Shown here: piece after piece, positions 52,350-60,928 of the stretch
Position numbering within the stretch: the first letter of the stretch is position 1
How the letters are laid out: every line of letters begins with the position of its first letter
Translations under genes and position numbers: made by a program
The notes under the pieces: model-generated
The model's database searches: none
The model's input: only the letters and a program-made list of their open reading frames with translations
What the model was told of the DNA's origin: nothing
Origin: Paenibacillus_E sp964253085
GTDB lineage: Bacteria; Bacillota; Bacilli; Paenibacillales; NBRC-103111
Reading direction: 5' to 3'
Assembly: GCF_964253085.1 (NCBI RefSeq)
Contig: NZ_CAXUQH020000001.1
Coordinates: 3,162,001-3,226,000, forward strand
Length of the DNA stretch: 64,000 nt

Positions 52350-54917
52350 TTGGCTTCAGATCTGGCAATTAAGCTGCGTTGGTTAAACAAAGAGGCATCT
52401 AAACCTGTAGGGATAACATGGGGAATTCCTTGGCGCGAGGGCGAGCTTGGGCGGGAGGAGTCATTGTGTTTGGAAACGGATGACGGCCTTGGCGCTGTGC
52501 CAGTACAAAGCTGGCCGACCGCTTACTGGCCGGATGGCAGCGTGAAATGGTCCGCGCATGCCGCGGCAGTCCATCCCGGAACTGTCGAAGAGTTTGCCAT
52601 TCGTAAAGGCATTGGCCCCGAGTATGATCACCGTATGATCGTAACGGAAACCGACGATATCATTACGCTTGATACAGGCGTCATGATTTGCACAATAGGC
52701 AAGCAGGGGAAACAATGGCTTCGCAGCATCGTTCGTGAAGGCAACGAGATATGCAGCGGCGGAGAGCTGATCGGATTGAAAGAGGAACTGAGCGAGGCGT
52801 CCGGTGTACGGATAAGCCGTGAGGAGACTTTCGAAAGCCGTGTCATACACGCTGTTGTTGAACAAGACGGTCCGATTCGGGCTGTCGTTAAACTTGACGG
52901 CAGGCTTCGCTCGACGATGGGCACTAGAGAGTGGCTGCCTTTTTCACTGCGTATGTATGTGTATGCAGGGCAGGAAACAATTAAACTTGTGCATACGTTT
53001 CATTATGATGGAAATCCCCATGAGGATTTCATTAAAGGCTTAGGCATTCGCTTCACGGTGCCAATGAGAGGGACCCACTACAATCGTCATATCCGTTTTG
53101 CAGGAGATCATGGATATTTCAGCGAATCGCCCAAAACCTTGCACACCCGTCGAACAAAAGGAAAGTATAGGGAGTTATTTGAGCGTCAAACGGCAGGCGA
53201 GTTGACTACATTTGACCCCAAAGAGGATGCGTATTTCCTTGGGCTGCTGGATGATTCGGCAACATGGGATAGCTTTAAACTCGTACAAGATTCATCCGAA
53301 CATTATCGTATTTGTAAGCGGACGAAAGCTGGTTGCAGCTGGGTCAAGGTGACAGACGGCGCGCGCGCTGGCGGGCTGGGCTATGTCGGCGGTGAAGGCG
53401 GCGGCTTAGCGGTGGGGTTGCGACACTTTTGGGAGAAGCATCCATCTAGCTTGGAGGTACACGGTACAGCAACGCCTGCGGCTGCATTCACGATCTGGTT
53501 GTGGTCCCCAGACGGGACACCGATGGACCTTCGCCATTATGATACAGAAACACACGTGGAATCCTCGTATGAAGGGGCCGAAGAGTTGCGTGCTACGCCA
53601 TATGGCATTGCGAATACGAGTGAATTGATGCTGTGGTGCACGAGCGAGACGCCGGATAGGGAGATTCTGCAGCACATGAAGGAGGAGACGCAAAATCCAT
53701 CGCTGCTCATTTGCGAGCCTGCGTATTATCACGCGTCGGGGGCTTTTGGTTATTGGAGCTTGCCAGACCGCAGTCATAAAATGAAGGCGCAGCTGGAGAA
53801 TCGGCTGGATGGCATTATTACCTTTTATCAAGATGAAGTTGAGCAACGAAAGTGGTACGGGTTCTGGGATTACGGCGATTACATGCATAGTTATGATCCA
53901 GTTAGGCATGTATGGAACTATGATTTAGGCGGCTGTGCTTGGCAAAATACAGAACTTGCGCCTAACATGTGGCTATGGGTTATGTTCCTGCGCACGGGTC
54001 GAGCGGATATCTTCCGGATGGCAGAAGCGATGACTCGGCACACAAGTGAAGTGGACCTGTACCATTTCGGCGAATATGCGGGACTTGGCTCTCGGCACAA
54101 TGTTGTTCATTGGGGCTGTGGCTGTAAGGAAGCTCGGATTGGGATGGCGGGCTTACATCGGTACTTCTATTATTTGACCGCCGATGAGCGGATCGGGGAT
54201 ATCATGGATGAAGTGCGTGATTCGGATTTCACCACGGTGAATTTGGATCCGATGCGCGCTTACTTTCCGAAGGATGAGCATCCAACGCATATTCGTGTGG
54301 GTCCGGATTGGGCGGCGTTCAGCTCGAACTGGATGACGCGTTGGGAGCGCTATGAGGATACGTCGTATCGGGATAAAATTTTGGTGGGCATCAATTGTAT
54401 TAAGAATGCCAATTATGGGCTTATCTCGGGACCAACCTATGGGTATGATCCGAAAACAGGCGTTCTCTCGCCACTTGGTGACGATAATTGGGGCAGACAC
54501 TTGGCTATTTGTATGGGAGGACCACAGGTGTGGTTCGAGCTTGCCGGCATGTTGAAGGACCCTGAATGGGAAGACATGATGGCGGAGCTCGGCGTGTATT
54601 ATAACCAAACGCAGGAGCAGAAGGATAAGCTGACTCACGGTCAGATCTCCACGAAACATTTCGAGCATCCTGTGCTCAGTGCAGCGATCACTGCGTATGG
54701 TGCATTTTATAAGCGGGATGATGAGACGGCTGAGAAGTGCTGGTCCATTTTGCTCGGAAGCGCGTTTGCTAAAGTTGATCTACAGCAGGAGGCTTCCATC
54801 GTTACGCACGTGGATACCTTGCAAGAGATCGATTGGATGAATACGAATGAGGCCGCACAATGGTCATTGAATACGATTATCGCACTTGAGCTTATATCGG
54901 ATTGGCTTCCCCAATAG
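52350..54917 (+). CDS. YetA/PcRGLX-type exo-rhamnogalacturonan lyase (PL26-like)
   Basis: An 855-aa protein similar in length and architecture to B. subtilis YetA and the fungal exo-rhamnogalacturonan lyase PcRGLX: N-terminal RIFT-barrel-like region (KPVGITWGIPWREGEL..VQSWPTAYWPDGSVKWSAHAA), central beta-sandwich (YAGQETIKLVHTFHYDGNPHEDFIKGLGIRFTVP) and C-terminal alpha/alpha toroid with many Trp/Tyr/His (GFWDYGDYMHSYDPVRHVWNYDLGG, GLGSRHNVVHWGCGC). These act on rhamnogalacturonan-I ends by beta-elimination. No signal peptide. TTG start at 52350 with AAAAGGAG upstream. First gene of a three-gene unit. Activity itself is not proven by sequence. Confidence 0.82.
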   Translation: MASDLAIKLRWLNKEASKPVGITWGIPWREGELGREESLCLETDDGLGAVPVQSWPTAYWPDGSVKWSAHAAAVHPGTVEEFAIRKGIGPEYDHRMIVTETDDIITLDTGVMICTIGKQGKQWLRSIVREGNEICSGGELIGLKEELSEASGVRISREETFESRVIHAVVEQDGPIRAVVKLDGRLRSTMGTREWLPFSLRMYVYAGQETIKLVHTFHYDGNPHEDFIKGLGIRFTVPMRGTHYNRHIRFAGDHGYFSESPKTLHTRRTKGKYRELFERQTAGELTTFDPKEDAYFLGLLDDSATWDSFKLVQDSSEHYRICKRTKAGCSWVKVTDGARAGGLGYVGGEGGGLAVGLRHFWEKHPSSLEVHGTATPAAAFTIWLWSPDGTPMDLRHYDTETHVESSYEGAEELRATPYGIANTSELMLWCTSETPDREILQHMKEETQNPSLLICEPAYYHASGAFGYWSLPDRSHKMKAQLENRLDGIITFYQDEVEQRKWYGFWDYGDYMHSYDPVRHVWNYDLGGCAWQNTELAPNMWLWVMFLRTGRADIFRMAEAMTRHTSEVDLYHFGEYAGLGSRHNVVHWGCGCKEARIGMAGLHRYFYYLTADERIGDIMDEVRDSDFTTVNLDPMRAYFPKDEHPTHIRVGPDWAAFSSNWMTRWERYEDTSYRDKILVGINCIKNANYGLISGPTYGYDPKTGVLSPLGDDNWGRHLAICMGGPQVWFELAGMLKDPEWEDMMAELGVYYNQTQEQKDKLTHGQISTKHFEHPVLSAAITAYGAFYKRDDETAEKCWSILLGSAFAKVDLQQEASIVTHVDTLQEIDWMNTNEAAQWSLNTIIALELISDWLPQ

Positions 54918-54941
54918 ATGGATTAGTAGGAGGAATTAGCT

Positions 54942-56210
54942 GTGGGACACACGAGTAAGGAGCCTTATTTGATTGGCAAAATAGACATTCGTGCGGCTGG
55001 TCCGCGCTGTAAAATGCTCCTAGGCGACCTGAACGGTGACGGTCGCATGGAGATGCTGCTCGTGCATCCTGACAATCGGCAGGATGTTCGATATATTCCC
55101 CATCAGGTGCAATGCCTGACGGCATTTGATCTAGAGGGCAATCTGTTGTGGCAGACAGGCAAGCCTGATTCGGGAGCTGGAAGTGCAGGGTCAGATTACC
55201 CTGCACAAATTGCTGACATTGACGGCGATGGTCAGTTGGAAGTACTGTGCGTGATGGATGGGCGGTTTCTCATCCTGAACGGGGGGACTGGTGAGGTGAA
55301 AGCTTCGTACGAGCTGCCGCATGAGCATGCTCATGATTGCATCATCGTGGCGAATTTGACTGGCGGAGCTTATGCCAGTGACATTATCCTGAAAGACCGC
55401 TATCACAGGATGTGGGCGTTCGATCGTCATTTTAATCTACTATGGTCGCATGAAGGTAATCCTGGGCATTTTCCATGGGTATATGATCTGGATGGAGACG
55501 GGAAAGACGAGGTCATGGCTGGCTATGATTTATTGGACCATGATGGTCAGAAGCTCTGGAGTTGTAAGGATCTTGAAGATCATGCCGACTGCATCTGGGT
55601 TGGGGATGTGAATGGGGATGGACAACCCGAGCTTGTGATTGGCGGAAGTGTTACGGTGATGTATGACCGCTTTGGGAAAGAGCTGTGGCGCTATGAGGGG
55701 TCGATTGAATCGCAGCATATCGCCTTGGGCAGATTCTGCAGCGATAAGCCAGGGTTGCAAATTGCAGGACTGGATCGCCTCGTTCGTGAGGATGATGGAA
55801 AGGGATTGAAAGGCAAAGATGCCTTATTTCTCTTGGACAATGAAGGTCAAGAAATATGGAAAGAAGATCGCCAAACGGAGGGTTGGCTGACGATTATTGA
55901 GCCTCTTCGTGGCTGGGAAGTGGATTCAGCGGATCTGATCCTTGCCTACCGCAGAGGTGGTGGCGTCTGGCCATCTTTGTATGATGGTGAGATGAATGTT
56001 GTTGTTGAATTTCCGCTAAACGGATATGCTGTACATGCCGATGTATGTGGTAGTGGAACAGAGCAAGTAATCATTTATACGGATGACACCGCCGCTATTT
56101 ATGCAAGTGGGCCGCTTGCGTTGCGAGAAGGTCTATCTGGCATACAACTGCCGCAGCCCAAACGCTTGTCCAGCTCAACCTTATATCCTGGCGGCGAAAT
56201 TTCGTTGTGA
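54942..56210 (+). CDS. PL11-like beta-propeller, probable rhamnogalacturonan lyase relative
   Basis: A 422-aa soluble beta-propeller built from repeats carrying Ca-binding DxDGDGxxE loops: LGDLNGDGRMEML, IADIDGDGQLEVL, VYDLDGDGKDEVM and VGDVNGDGQPELV. Trp/His-rich blades (NLLWSHEGNPGHFPWVYD, LWRYEGSIESQHIALG) resemble the core of PL11 rhamnogalacturonan lyases, but it is shorter and has no signal peptide or N-terminal beta domain, so it may be a distinct intracellular relative or a non-catalytic FG-GAP/VCBS-type protein. GTG at 54942 follows AGGAGGAATTA. It lies between the YetA-type lyase and the acetylesterase. Confidence 0.7.
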   Translation: MGHTSKEPYLIGKIDIRAAGPRCKMLLGDLNGDGRMEMLLVHPDNRQDVRYIPHQVQCLTAFDLEGNLLWQTGKPDSGAGSAGSDYPAQIADIDGDGQLEVLCVMDGRFLILNGGTGEVKASYELPHEHAHDCIIVANLTGGAYASDIILKDRYHRMWAFDRHFNLLWSHEGNPGHFPWVYDLDGDGKDEVMAGYDLLDHDGQKLWSCKDLEDHADCIWVGDVNGDGQPELVIGGSVTVMYDRFGKELWRYEGSIESQHIALGRFCSDKPGLQIAGLDRLVREDDGKGLKGKDALFLLDNEGQEIWKEDRQTEGWLTIIEPLRGWEVDSADLILAYRRGGGVWPSLYDGEMNVVVEFPLNGYAVHADVCGSGTEQVIIYTDDTAAIYASGPLALREGLSGIQLPQPKRLSSSTLYPGGEISL

Positions 56211-56228
56211 GAAGAAAGGAAATCTACG

Positions 56229-57335
56229 ATGGCACACGCATTGAAGTTCGATTTCGGGGTTGGGAACCCGGAGTCAGGTTACACCAAGATTACTCCGCAT
56301 ACCGAGTATGAGAAATCGGTTGGATATGGATTTAGCAATGTGAAGAATGTTCATGCTAAGGATCGAGACGAGCCAGGTGCGTTGCGCAGGGATTTCTGTA
56401 TTCCGCTGGACACTTCGTTTCTGGTGGATGTTCCGGACGGGACATATCGCGTTTCGATCCTACTAGGCGATGAAATCGCTGAAACAGAAACGACGATCAC
56501 TACGGGAGAAGGAAGGCTTGTGCTTCATAAGCAACGTACTTCTGCGGGGCATTTTGCTCGTTCGAGCTTCTCCATCTGGGTCACAGGTTCGCAGCTGAAG
56601 CTTACGTTCACGGGTAGGGCACCGCGCATCAATGCGTTGGAAATCGAGCCAATGCCTACAGCTTGTACGCTGTTTCTAGCAGGAGATTCTACCGTGACCG
56701 ACCAGCCGACAGAAGGGTATCCGTACGCAGGCTGGGGACAAATGCTCCCACTATTCGTCAAAGCAGATGCGGCGGTAGCTAATTACGCCTTGTCAGGCCG
56801 GAGCTCCCTGAGTTTTATAGGCGAAGGTGTCTTGGATACGATTTGGAGCAAAATCAAGCCCCACGATTACCTGCTCATCCAATTCGGTCACAATGACCAG
56901 AAGCCAGATGAAGCACGGTTTACAGAGCCATTTTCATCCTACAAGGAAACACTGAAAATTTATATCGACGGTGCTCGGGAGCGAGGCGCATATCCGATTC
57001 TGGTCACGTCCGTGCAACGACGGTTTTTCGAGGAAGATGGTACGCTGCGTGATACGCACGGCGATTATCTGATAGCAATGCGTGAGTTGGCTGCGGCTGA
57101 AGAAGTACCATTGATTGATCTAGCTGCTAGGAGTAAGGCTTTGTTTGAATCAGTAGGGCCAGAGGGCACGAAACGATTATTCATGTGGCTGGCGCCAGGT
57201 GAATTCATGAATTTCCCGGATGGCGTGGAAGACAACACGCATTTCCAGCAGCAGGGTGGAATTGAAATTGCGAAGCTGGTTCATGCCGGCTTGAAGGACT
57301 TGAAGCTGCAGCCGCTAAGCTTGTATTTGCGGTGA
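56229..57335 (+). CDS. Rhamnogalacturonan acetylesterase (SGNH, RhgT/YesT-like)
   Basis: A 368-aa esterase. The N-terminal 140 residues form a galactose-binding-like beta domain (FDFGVGNPESGYTKI.., VDVPDGTYRVSILLGD). The SGNH domain has GDSTVTD (nucleophile Ser154), GRSS, GHND and the catalytic DNTHF near residue 343, all typical of rhamnogalacturonan acetylesterases that remove acetyl groups from galacturonate. No signal peptide. AAAGGAAA precedes the ATG. Last gene of the lyase unit, with a perfect terminator after it. Confidence 0.9.
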   Translation: MAHALKFDFGVGNPESGYTKITPHTEYEKSVGYGFSNVKNVHAKDRDEPGALRRDFCIPLDTSFLVDVPDGTYRVSILLGDEIAETETTITTGEGRLVLHKQRTSAGHFARSSFSIWVTGSQLKLTFTGRAPRINALEIEPMPTACTLFLAGDSTVTDQPTEGYPYAGWGQMLPLFVKADAAVANYALSGRSSLSFIGEGVLDTIWSKIKPHDYLLIQFGHNDQKPDEARFTEPFSSYKETLKIYIDGARERGAYPILVTSVQRRFFEEDGTLRDTHGDYLIAMRELAAAEEVPLIDLAARSKALFESVGPEGTKRLFMWLAPGEFMNFPDGVEDNTHFQQQGGIEIAKLVHAGLKDLKLQPLSLYLR

Positions 57336-57370
57336 TTTAGGGGGCATCGTTGCTGCCCTGATAGTGTGGA

Positions 57371-57406
57371 AAGGAGCTAAGCGTGTTGCGCTTAGCTCCT
57401 TTTTTG
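57371..57406 (+). terminator. Strong terminator of the lyase-esterase operon
   Basis: AAGGAGCTAAGCG is perfectly inverted as CGCTTAGCTCCTT over a five-base loop, followed by a run of Ts. Confidence 0.93.
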
Positions 57407-57456
57407 CGCAAATTTGTGGCTGCAAGGGGGGAAGTGAGGCAGAAAGGCTTATGTGC

Positions 57457-57633
57457 GTGCTGTACCGGTGAAAAACACGGTTACAGATGCGAGGTTCGCT
57501 CGAATCGTCAAGTTCTCGCGCTGTACCGGTGAAAAACGCTGTTACAGATTGGAGAAGCACTCGAACCGTCCCGCCCCTGCGCTGTAACGGTGAAAAACGC
57601 GGTTACAGATGCGAGAAGCGCTCGAATCGTTAG
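57457..57633. repeat. Three tandem 61-bp repeats
   Basis: Conserved CTGTA(C/A)CGGTGAAAAAC starts at 57460, 57521 and 57582, an exact 61-bp period. Each copy continues with GGTTACAGAT or a close variant, then a CTCGAATCGT-like end. CTGTA..CGG and CG.TTACAG arms can form imperfect hairpins in each copy. The array lies between convergent genes. The region 57634-57829 holds nothing I can name. Confidence 0.85.
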
Positions 57634-57844
57634 CCCCCACTCACAACTCACCCCCATCTGCGCGCCTGTCACACTGAAATCAATGGTCAAAGACGCGAAA
57701 ATACACTTATTATAAGCAAAATAGGCTGAATATTGAGAATTAGTGCGAAAGAGCAACCTTTCAGACCAAAAAGAGCTTTTGCATTTTTCATACATCACAG
57801 CGGTATTCCCGACGCGAATAAGATGATTTGGAGGTGGCTTCTTG

Positions 57845-57973
57845 GTGGATCTCGTACGTGGATCATACTTCCAAGTTACAGAGGAACGATTTCCTGTGGT
57901 GGCTTCTCAAAAAAAAGAAGGCCCCCCGCCACATACATGGCTTGTGGGAGACCCGCTTTTCTTTGACTACTGA
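57845..57973 (+). CDS. Candidate 42-aa small protein
   Basis: GTG at 57845 (or TTG at 57842) opens a 42-43-codon frame with GGAGGTGG at 57830-57837, seven bases upstream of the GTG. The product starts MDLVRGSYFQVTEERFPVV and ends HTWLVGDPLFFDY, an amphipathic, protein-like composition ending in aromatic residues. Its last seven bases overlap the end of the convergent SLH gene. I know no homolog. The strong ribosome binding site is the main support. Confidence 0.4.
   Translation: MDLVRGSYFQVTEERFPVVASQKKEGPPPHTWLVGDPLFFDY
57910..57965 (-). terminator. Probable terminator of the SLH-protein gene
   Basis: On the minus strand CCACA and TGTGG pair within a GC-rich imperfect stem, followed by TTCTTTTTTTT. 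It overlaps the small frame on the plus strand. Confidence 0.45.
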
Positions 57974-60132
57974 ATGTTAATCTTCGTAATCAAGGCACCT
58001 GTGCCTTGCAGTGTTATGGCGTGATTTTGCACCAAATTTGAAATGTTGCCAGTAATAGTTACAGATGAGGACACGTTGTAAGTGGTTGTCACGTTACTTC
58101 CATTCGATCCTGTTTGGTTGATGGCGATTGTGGCGATCTTGCCTTGATTCGTAAAGGTTACACTGTTAAATGTGCCAGAAACACTGAAGTTCTGAGTGTT
58201 ACCGTTGGTGAGCTGTGTGACTTCAGCATAGATAGCTGAATTATTATAGGAGCGGATTTTGACGATATCACCAGGCTGCAACGCTGAACCGCTGACTTGA
58301 GTGCCGCTGCGATAGATGAATGCTTTGTCGTTCAAGTTAATCGCTTGCGCCTGATTGCCATTTACAATCACGATGAGATTGTTCGTAGCTGAAATGACCG
58401 TACCTGTGAGCTGGGCAATTGTCGGTTGTGTAACCGAGGTGCCATCTGCACGCTGAAGGACTTCGGCATGCAGCACAACACCGTTATAGTAATGCACTTT
58501 AATGACTTGACCTGGTAACAATACGCCGCTCGTCGTTTGAACACCATCGGAGTAGATAGAGGTGTTTGCGTGTAGCTGCAGGCTGTAAGATTGTCCGCCA
58601 CTCGTGAGCGTGATTAAGTTGTTGTTGATCTGGCCAGAAATAGTTCCCGTCATCTCACCTGTCGTCGTTACTGGGGACACACTTTTGGTTACTTCAATAA
58701 TAGCAGCCATATGATTATAGGCGTACGTTGTTAGGATATCGCCAACCTGAAGCGCTGAAAGAGTTGTAAATGCACCATTTTTGTAAACGATGGTATTACT
58801 GTTCAGTGAAACGCCTTGAAGTTGGTTGGACGTGGTTAGAAGTAACGTGTTATCGCTGATCGGATAGGTCATCGTGCCGGTTATCGTTGAAGCGAAATTC
58901 GTTGGCGTCCCAACGGTGCCCACAGATTGCGTTACTTCTACATAACTGATGCCATAGTTGTAGGAGCGTGTGCTTACAATATCACCTACTTGTAAGCCTG
59001 CGGCCGTCGTTTGAGCGCCATTACGGAAGTAAAGAACATTACTATTCAAAGGAAGGGAAATCGTTTGCCCATTACTTAAGAGGGTGAGTGTATTGCCAGT
59101 TATCGCGGAAGTTACCATCCCCGTCTTGACACCAACGGCTTGTGTAGGCGTAGTCGGGTTGCCACTGCTGGGTTGAGTGACTTCAATATAAATGATGGAA
59201 TTGTCGTTGGAGCGAATCTTGAGAACGTCCCCAATTTGCAAAGCGGAAGGACTGACTTTGGCACCATTTCGATAAATAAACACATCGGGATTTAATGTCA
59301 AATTGATGTTCTGACCGTTCGTTCGGACGGTTAAGATATTACCGCTGACAGGCGCTACGACAGTTCCTGTTACGAGTCCGTCAATGCTGTTCGGCAATTG
59401 ATTGCCAGCGCGATCTAATAAGGCGGCAATTTGTGCGCGAGTTACGAGCTGTTTAGGGCGGAAAGTATTGTCCTCAAATCCGTTTACGAGACCTTTGTCG
59501 ACGGCGACCTTGACATATCCCACGGAACCCGCAGGTACGCTGGATGAGTCTGAGAAAGGGAGCCTTGCATTCATGTTGGCTTCAGCTTCGTCTTGAAGCT
59601 TCAAAGCTTTCACGAGGAGCGTTGTGGCCCAGAGTCGATCAGCTGGTTGATTGGGGTTGACGTTCGTATCCGATTCGGCGAAAAGATCGTTCTCCAATGC
59701 GACAGCTACGTAACCGACGGCCCAGGAAGGCACACTCGCTGCGTCATTGAAATTTAGTTTGGTCGATTTCTCTGCATCGGATTCGGCTTGATCTCGAAGC
59801 CCCATTAACCGTACAGCTGCCGTGATGGCCTCGATGCGTGTTACCGTTTCTTGTGGTTTAAAGGTGCCATCGGGATACCCATCGAAAATACGCCTAGAGA
59901 CTAGACTCATAATGTAGCTTAAGGCCCATTCGAATTCTTTGCCTTTGATGTCTTTGAAGTCAAATTTAATTGCGGCTTGTGGGCGCTTGTCAAAATTTTG
60001 GCGTGAGTTGCTGTTTCGATCATCATCTTTGTGGTCGCGACCGTTCTGCGCGAATGCCGTTGTGCCAGTAGTCATGACAAGTGTGAGGGCTAGAGTGGGG
60101 ATAAGCAGTTTTTTCATACGCGAATGCTTCAT
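57967..60132 (-). CDS. SLH-domain surface protein with five beta-rich repeats
   Basis: A 721-aa exported protein. Signal peptide about 1-28 (cleavage near AFA-Q), then a charged linker and three S-layer homology domains (about 57-255; GYPDGTFKPQETVTRIEA, WAVGYVAVALENDLF, NGFEDNTFRPKQLVTRAQ) that bind pyruvylated cell-wall polymer. Five tandem repeats of about 75-80 residues follow, each of the form TG.V......LTL..NGQ.I.L.LN....YRNG......AL.VGD....RSYN..I.YVEVTQ, then a divergent C-terminal unit. The role of the repeats is unknown. GGAGAG precedes the ATG. Convergent with the lyase operon and divergent from the protease gene pair. Confidence 0.88.
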   Translation of the reverse strand: MKHSRMKKLLIPTLALTLVMTTGTTAFAQNGRDHKDDDRNSNSRQNFDKRPQAAIKFDFKDIKGKEFEWALSYIMSLVSRRIFDGYPDGTFKPQETVTRIEAITAAVRLMGLRDQAESDAEKSTKLNFNDAASVPSWAVGYVAVALENDLFAESDTNVNPNQPADRLWATTLLVKALKLQDEAEANMNARLPFSDSSSVPAGSVGYVKVAVDKGLVNGFEDNTFRPKQLVTRAQIAALLDRAGNQLPNSIDGLVTGTVVAPVSGNILTVRTNGQNINLTLNPDVFIYRNGAKVSPSALQIGDVLKIRSNDNSIIYIEVTQPSSGNPTTPTQAVGVKTGMVTSAITGNTLTLLSNGQTISLPLNSNVLYFRNGAQTTAAGLQVGDIVSTRSYNYGISYVEVTQSVGTVGTPTNFASTITGTMTYPISDNTLLLTTSNQLQGVSLNSNTIVYKNGAFTTLSALQVGDILTTYAYNHMAAIIEVTKSVSPVTTTGEMTGTISGQINNNLITLTSGGQSYSLQLHANTSIYSDGVQTTSGVLLPGQVIKVHYYNGVVLHAEVLQRADGTSVTQPTIAQLTGTVISATNNLIVIVNGNQAQAINLNDKAFIYRSGTQVSGSALQPGDIVKIRSYNNSAIYAEVTQLTNGNTQNFSVSGTFNSVTFTNQGKIATIAINQTGSNGSNVTTTYNVSSSVTITGNISNLVQNHAITLQGTGALITKINIQ

Positions 60133-60548
60133 CTTTTTCTTCTCTCCTTAATAAAATAAATGAGTAGAAAATTACGACCCTGCTGTGCATGCTTAAGTTA
60201 GTCAATCTTACTAACAGTATTCGGTCATAGATGGGTTTTTCTGGGTGTTGATTTGTAAAAAAAGGAAAACTTTTTCGGTTTCTATCGTTGGATATCATTA
60301 GCTTGGTTACGCTTTCGCAATCTCGAAGCTATTTTTTGGTGGATTTTCAAAGATTCCGCTGCATTCTTCGGTCTTATTTTTTAAAAAAAGTAATATATTT
60401 TTCTTAAAACAATCCTGAGTGAGAAGGAAAATAAACCTAAATGAAGTAAGTAATAGAAGTGAAATATTTCAGTCTAATTCGTTCCCGCCTATGGGTCATT
60501 CACCCGTCCCAATTCCTAGCATAGTATGTAGGAAGGTGGTGATGAAAA
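60133..60548. other. AT-rich divergent region with terminator-like hairpin
   Basis: This 416-bp region has no convincing gene. On the plus strand TAGCTT (60299-60304) pairs with AAGCTA (60326-60331) followed by TTTTTT (60332-60337), a terminator-like hairpin about 210 bp before the next gene. It could mark a regulated leader or stop transcription antisense to the SLH gene. No riboswitch consensus was recognised. Confidence 0.35.
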
Positions 60549-60839
60549 GTGACAAATACAATTGAGGGCTGGATAATTTACACGATTTGGGGCATTTTTG
60601 GCTTCATGTTGATCGATTTTCTGATTGCGTTCTTCAAATCCTTCTGGGTTGGCTCCTTTGGTCCTACACTCGTGCTAGGTTATTTGAAAGATGTCCTATA
60701 CTATGTGCTGCCACTGACGGTTCTATTATCTATGATTTCATTTGATCCAACAGGATGGATTGTGGTGATATTTTATTTCATTTGCGGTCTCGCTGTGATG
60801 ATCAAGTATGTGATGGATATCATTAAAAGATTCCAATAA
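60549..60839 (+). CDS. Small membrane protein paired with FtsH-like protease
   Basis: A 96-aa integral membrane protein with three probable spans (WIIYTIWGIFGFMLIDFLIAFF; LYYVLPLTVLLSMI; WIVVIFYFICGLAVMIKYV). I do not recognise the family. GTG at 60549 has AGGTGGTGA upstream. It precedes the FtsH-like gene and is probably co-transcribed, so it may be an accessory or substrate-adaptor subunit; that is inference. Confidence 0.75.
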   Translation: MTNTIEGWIIYTIWGIFGFMLIDFLIAFFKSFWVGSFGPTLVLGYLKDVLYYVLPLTVLLSMISFDPTGWIVVIFYFICGLAVMIKYVMDIIKRFQ

Positions 60840-60850
60840 GTTTGTTGAGG

Positions 60851-60867
60851 CCCTGCTTCAAGCAGGG
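60851..60867 (+). other. Hairpin between small protein and protease genes
   Basis: CCCTGC/GCAGGG with a TTCAA loop, 11 bp after the stop at 60839. A seven-T run follows but about ten bases later, so it is not a classic terminator; it may set the ratio of the two products. Confidence 0.5.
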
Positions 60868-60928
60868 TCTAGAAATGAGTTTTTTTCATAGGGATATTCA
60901 AACTTTATCATATGAAGGAAGTGTAGCC

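Noticed and set aside
57733..57966. 77-codon plus-strand frame before the SLH gene end
   Set aside because: No ribosome binding site; the overlapping frame at 57845 has a strong one and a more protein-like composition.
60133..60548. Riboswitch in the AT-rich divergent leader
   Set aside because: I compared it from memory with c-di-GMP, c-di-AMP, purine and cobalamin consensus elements and found no match; only a terminator-like hairpin is supported.
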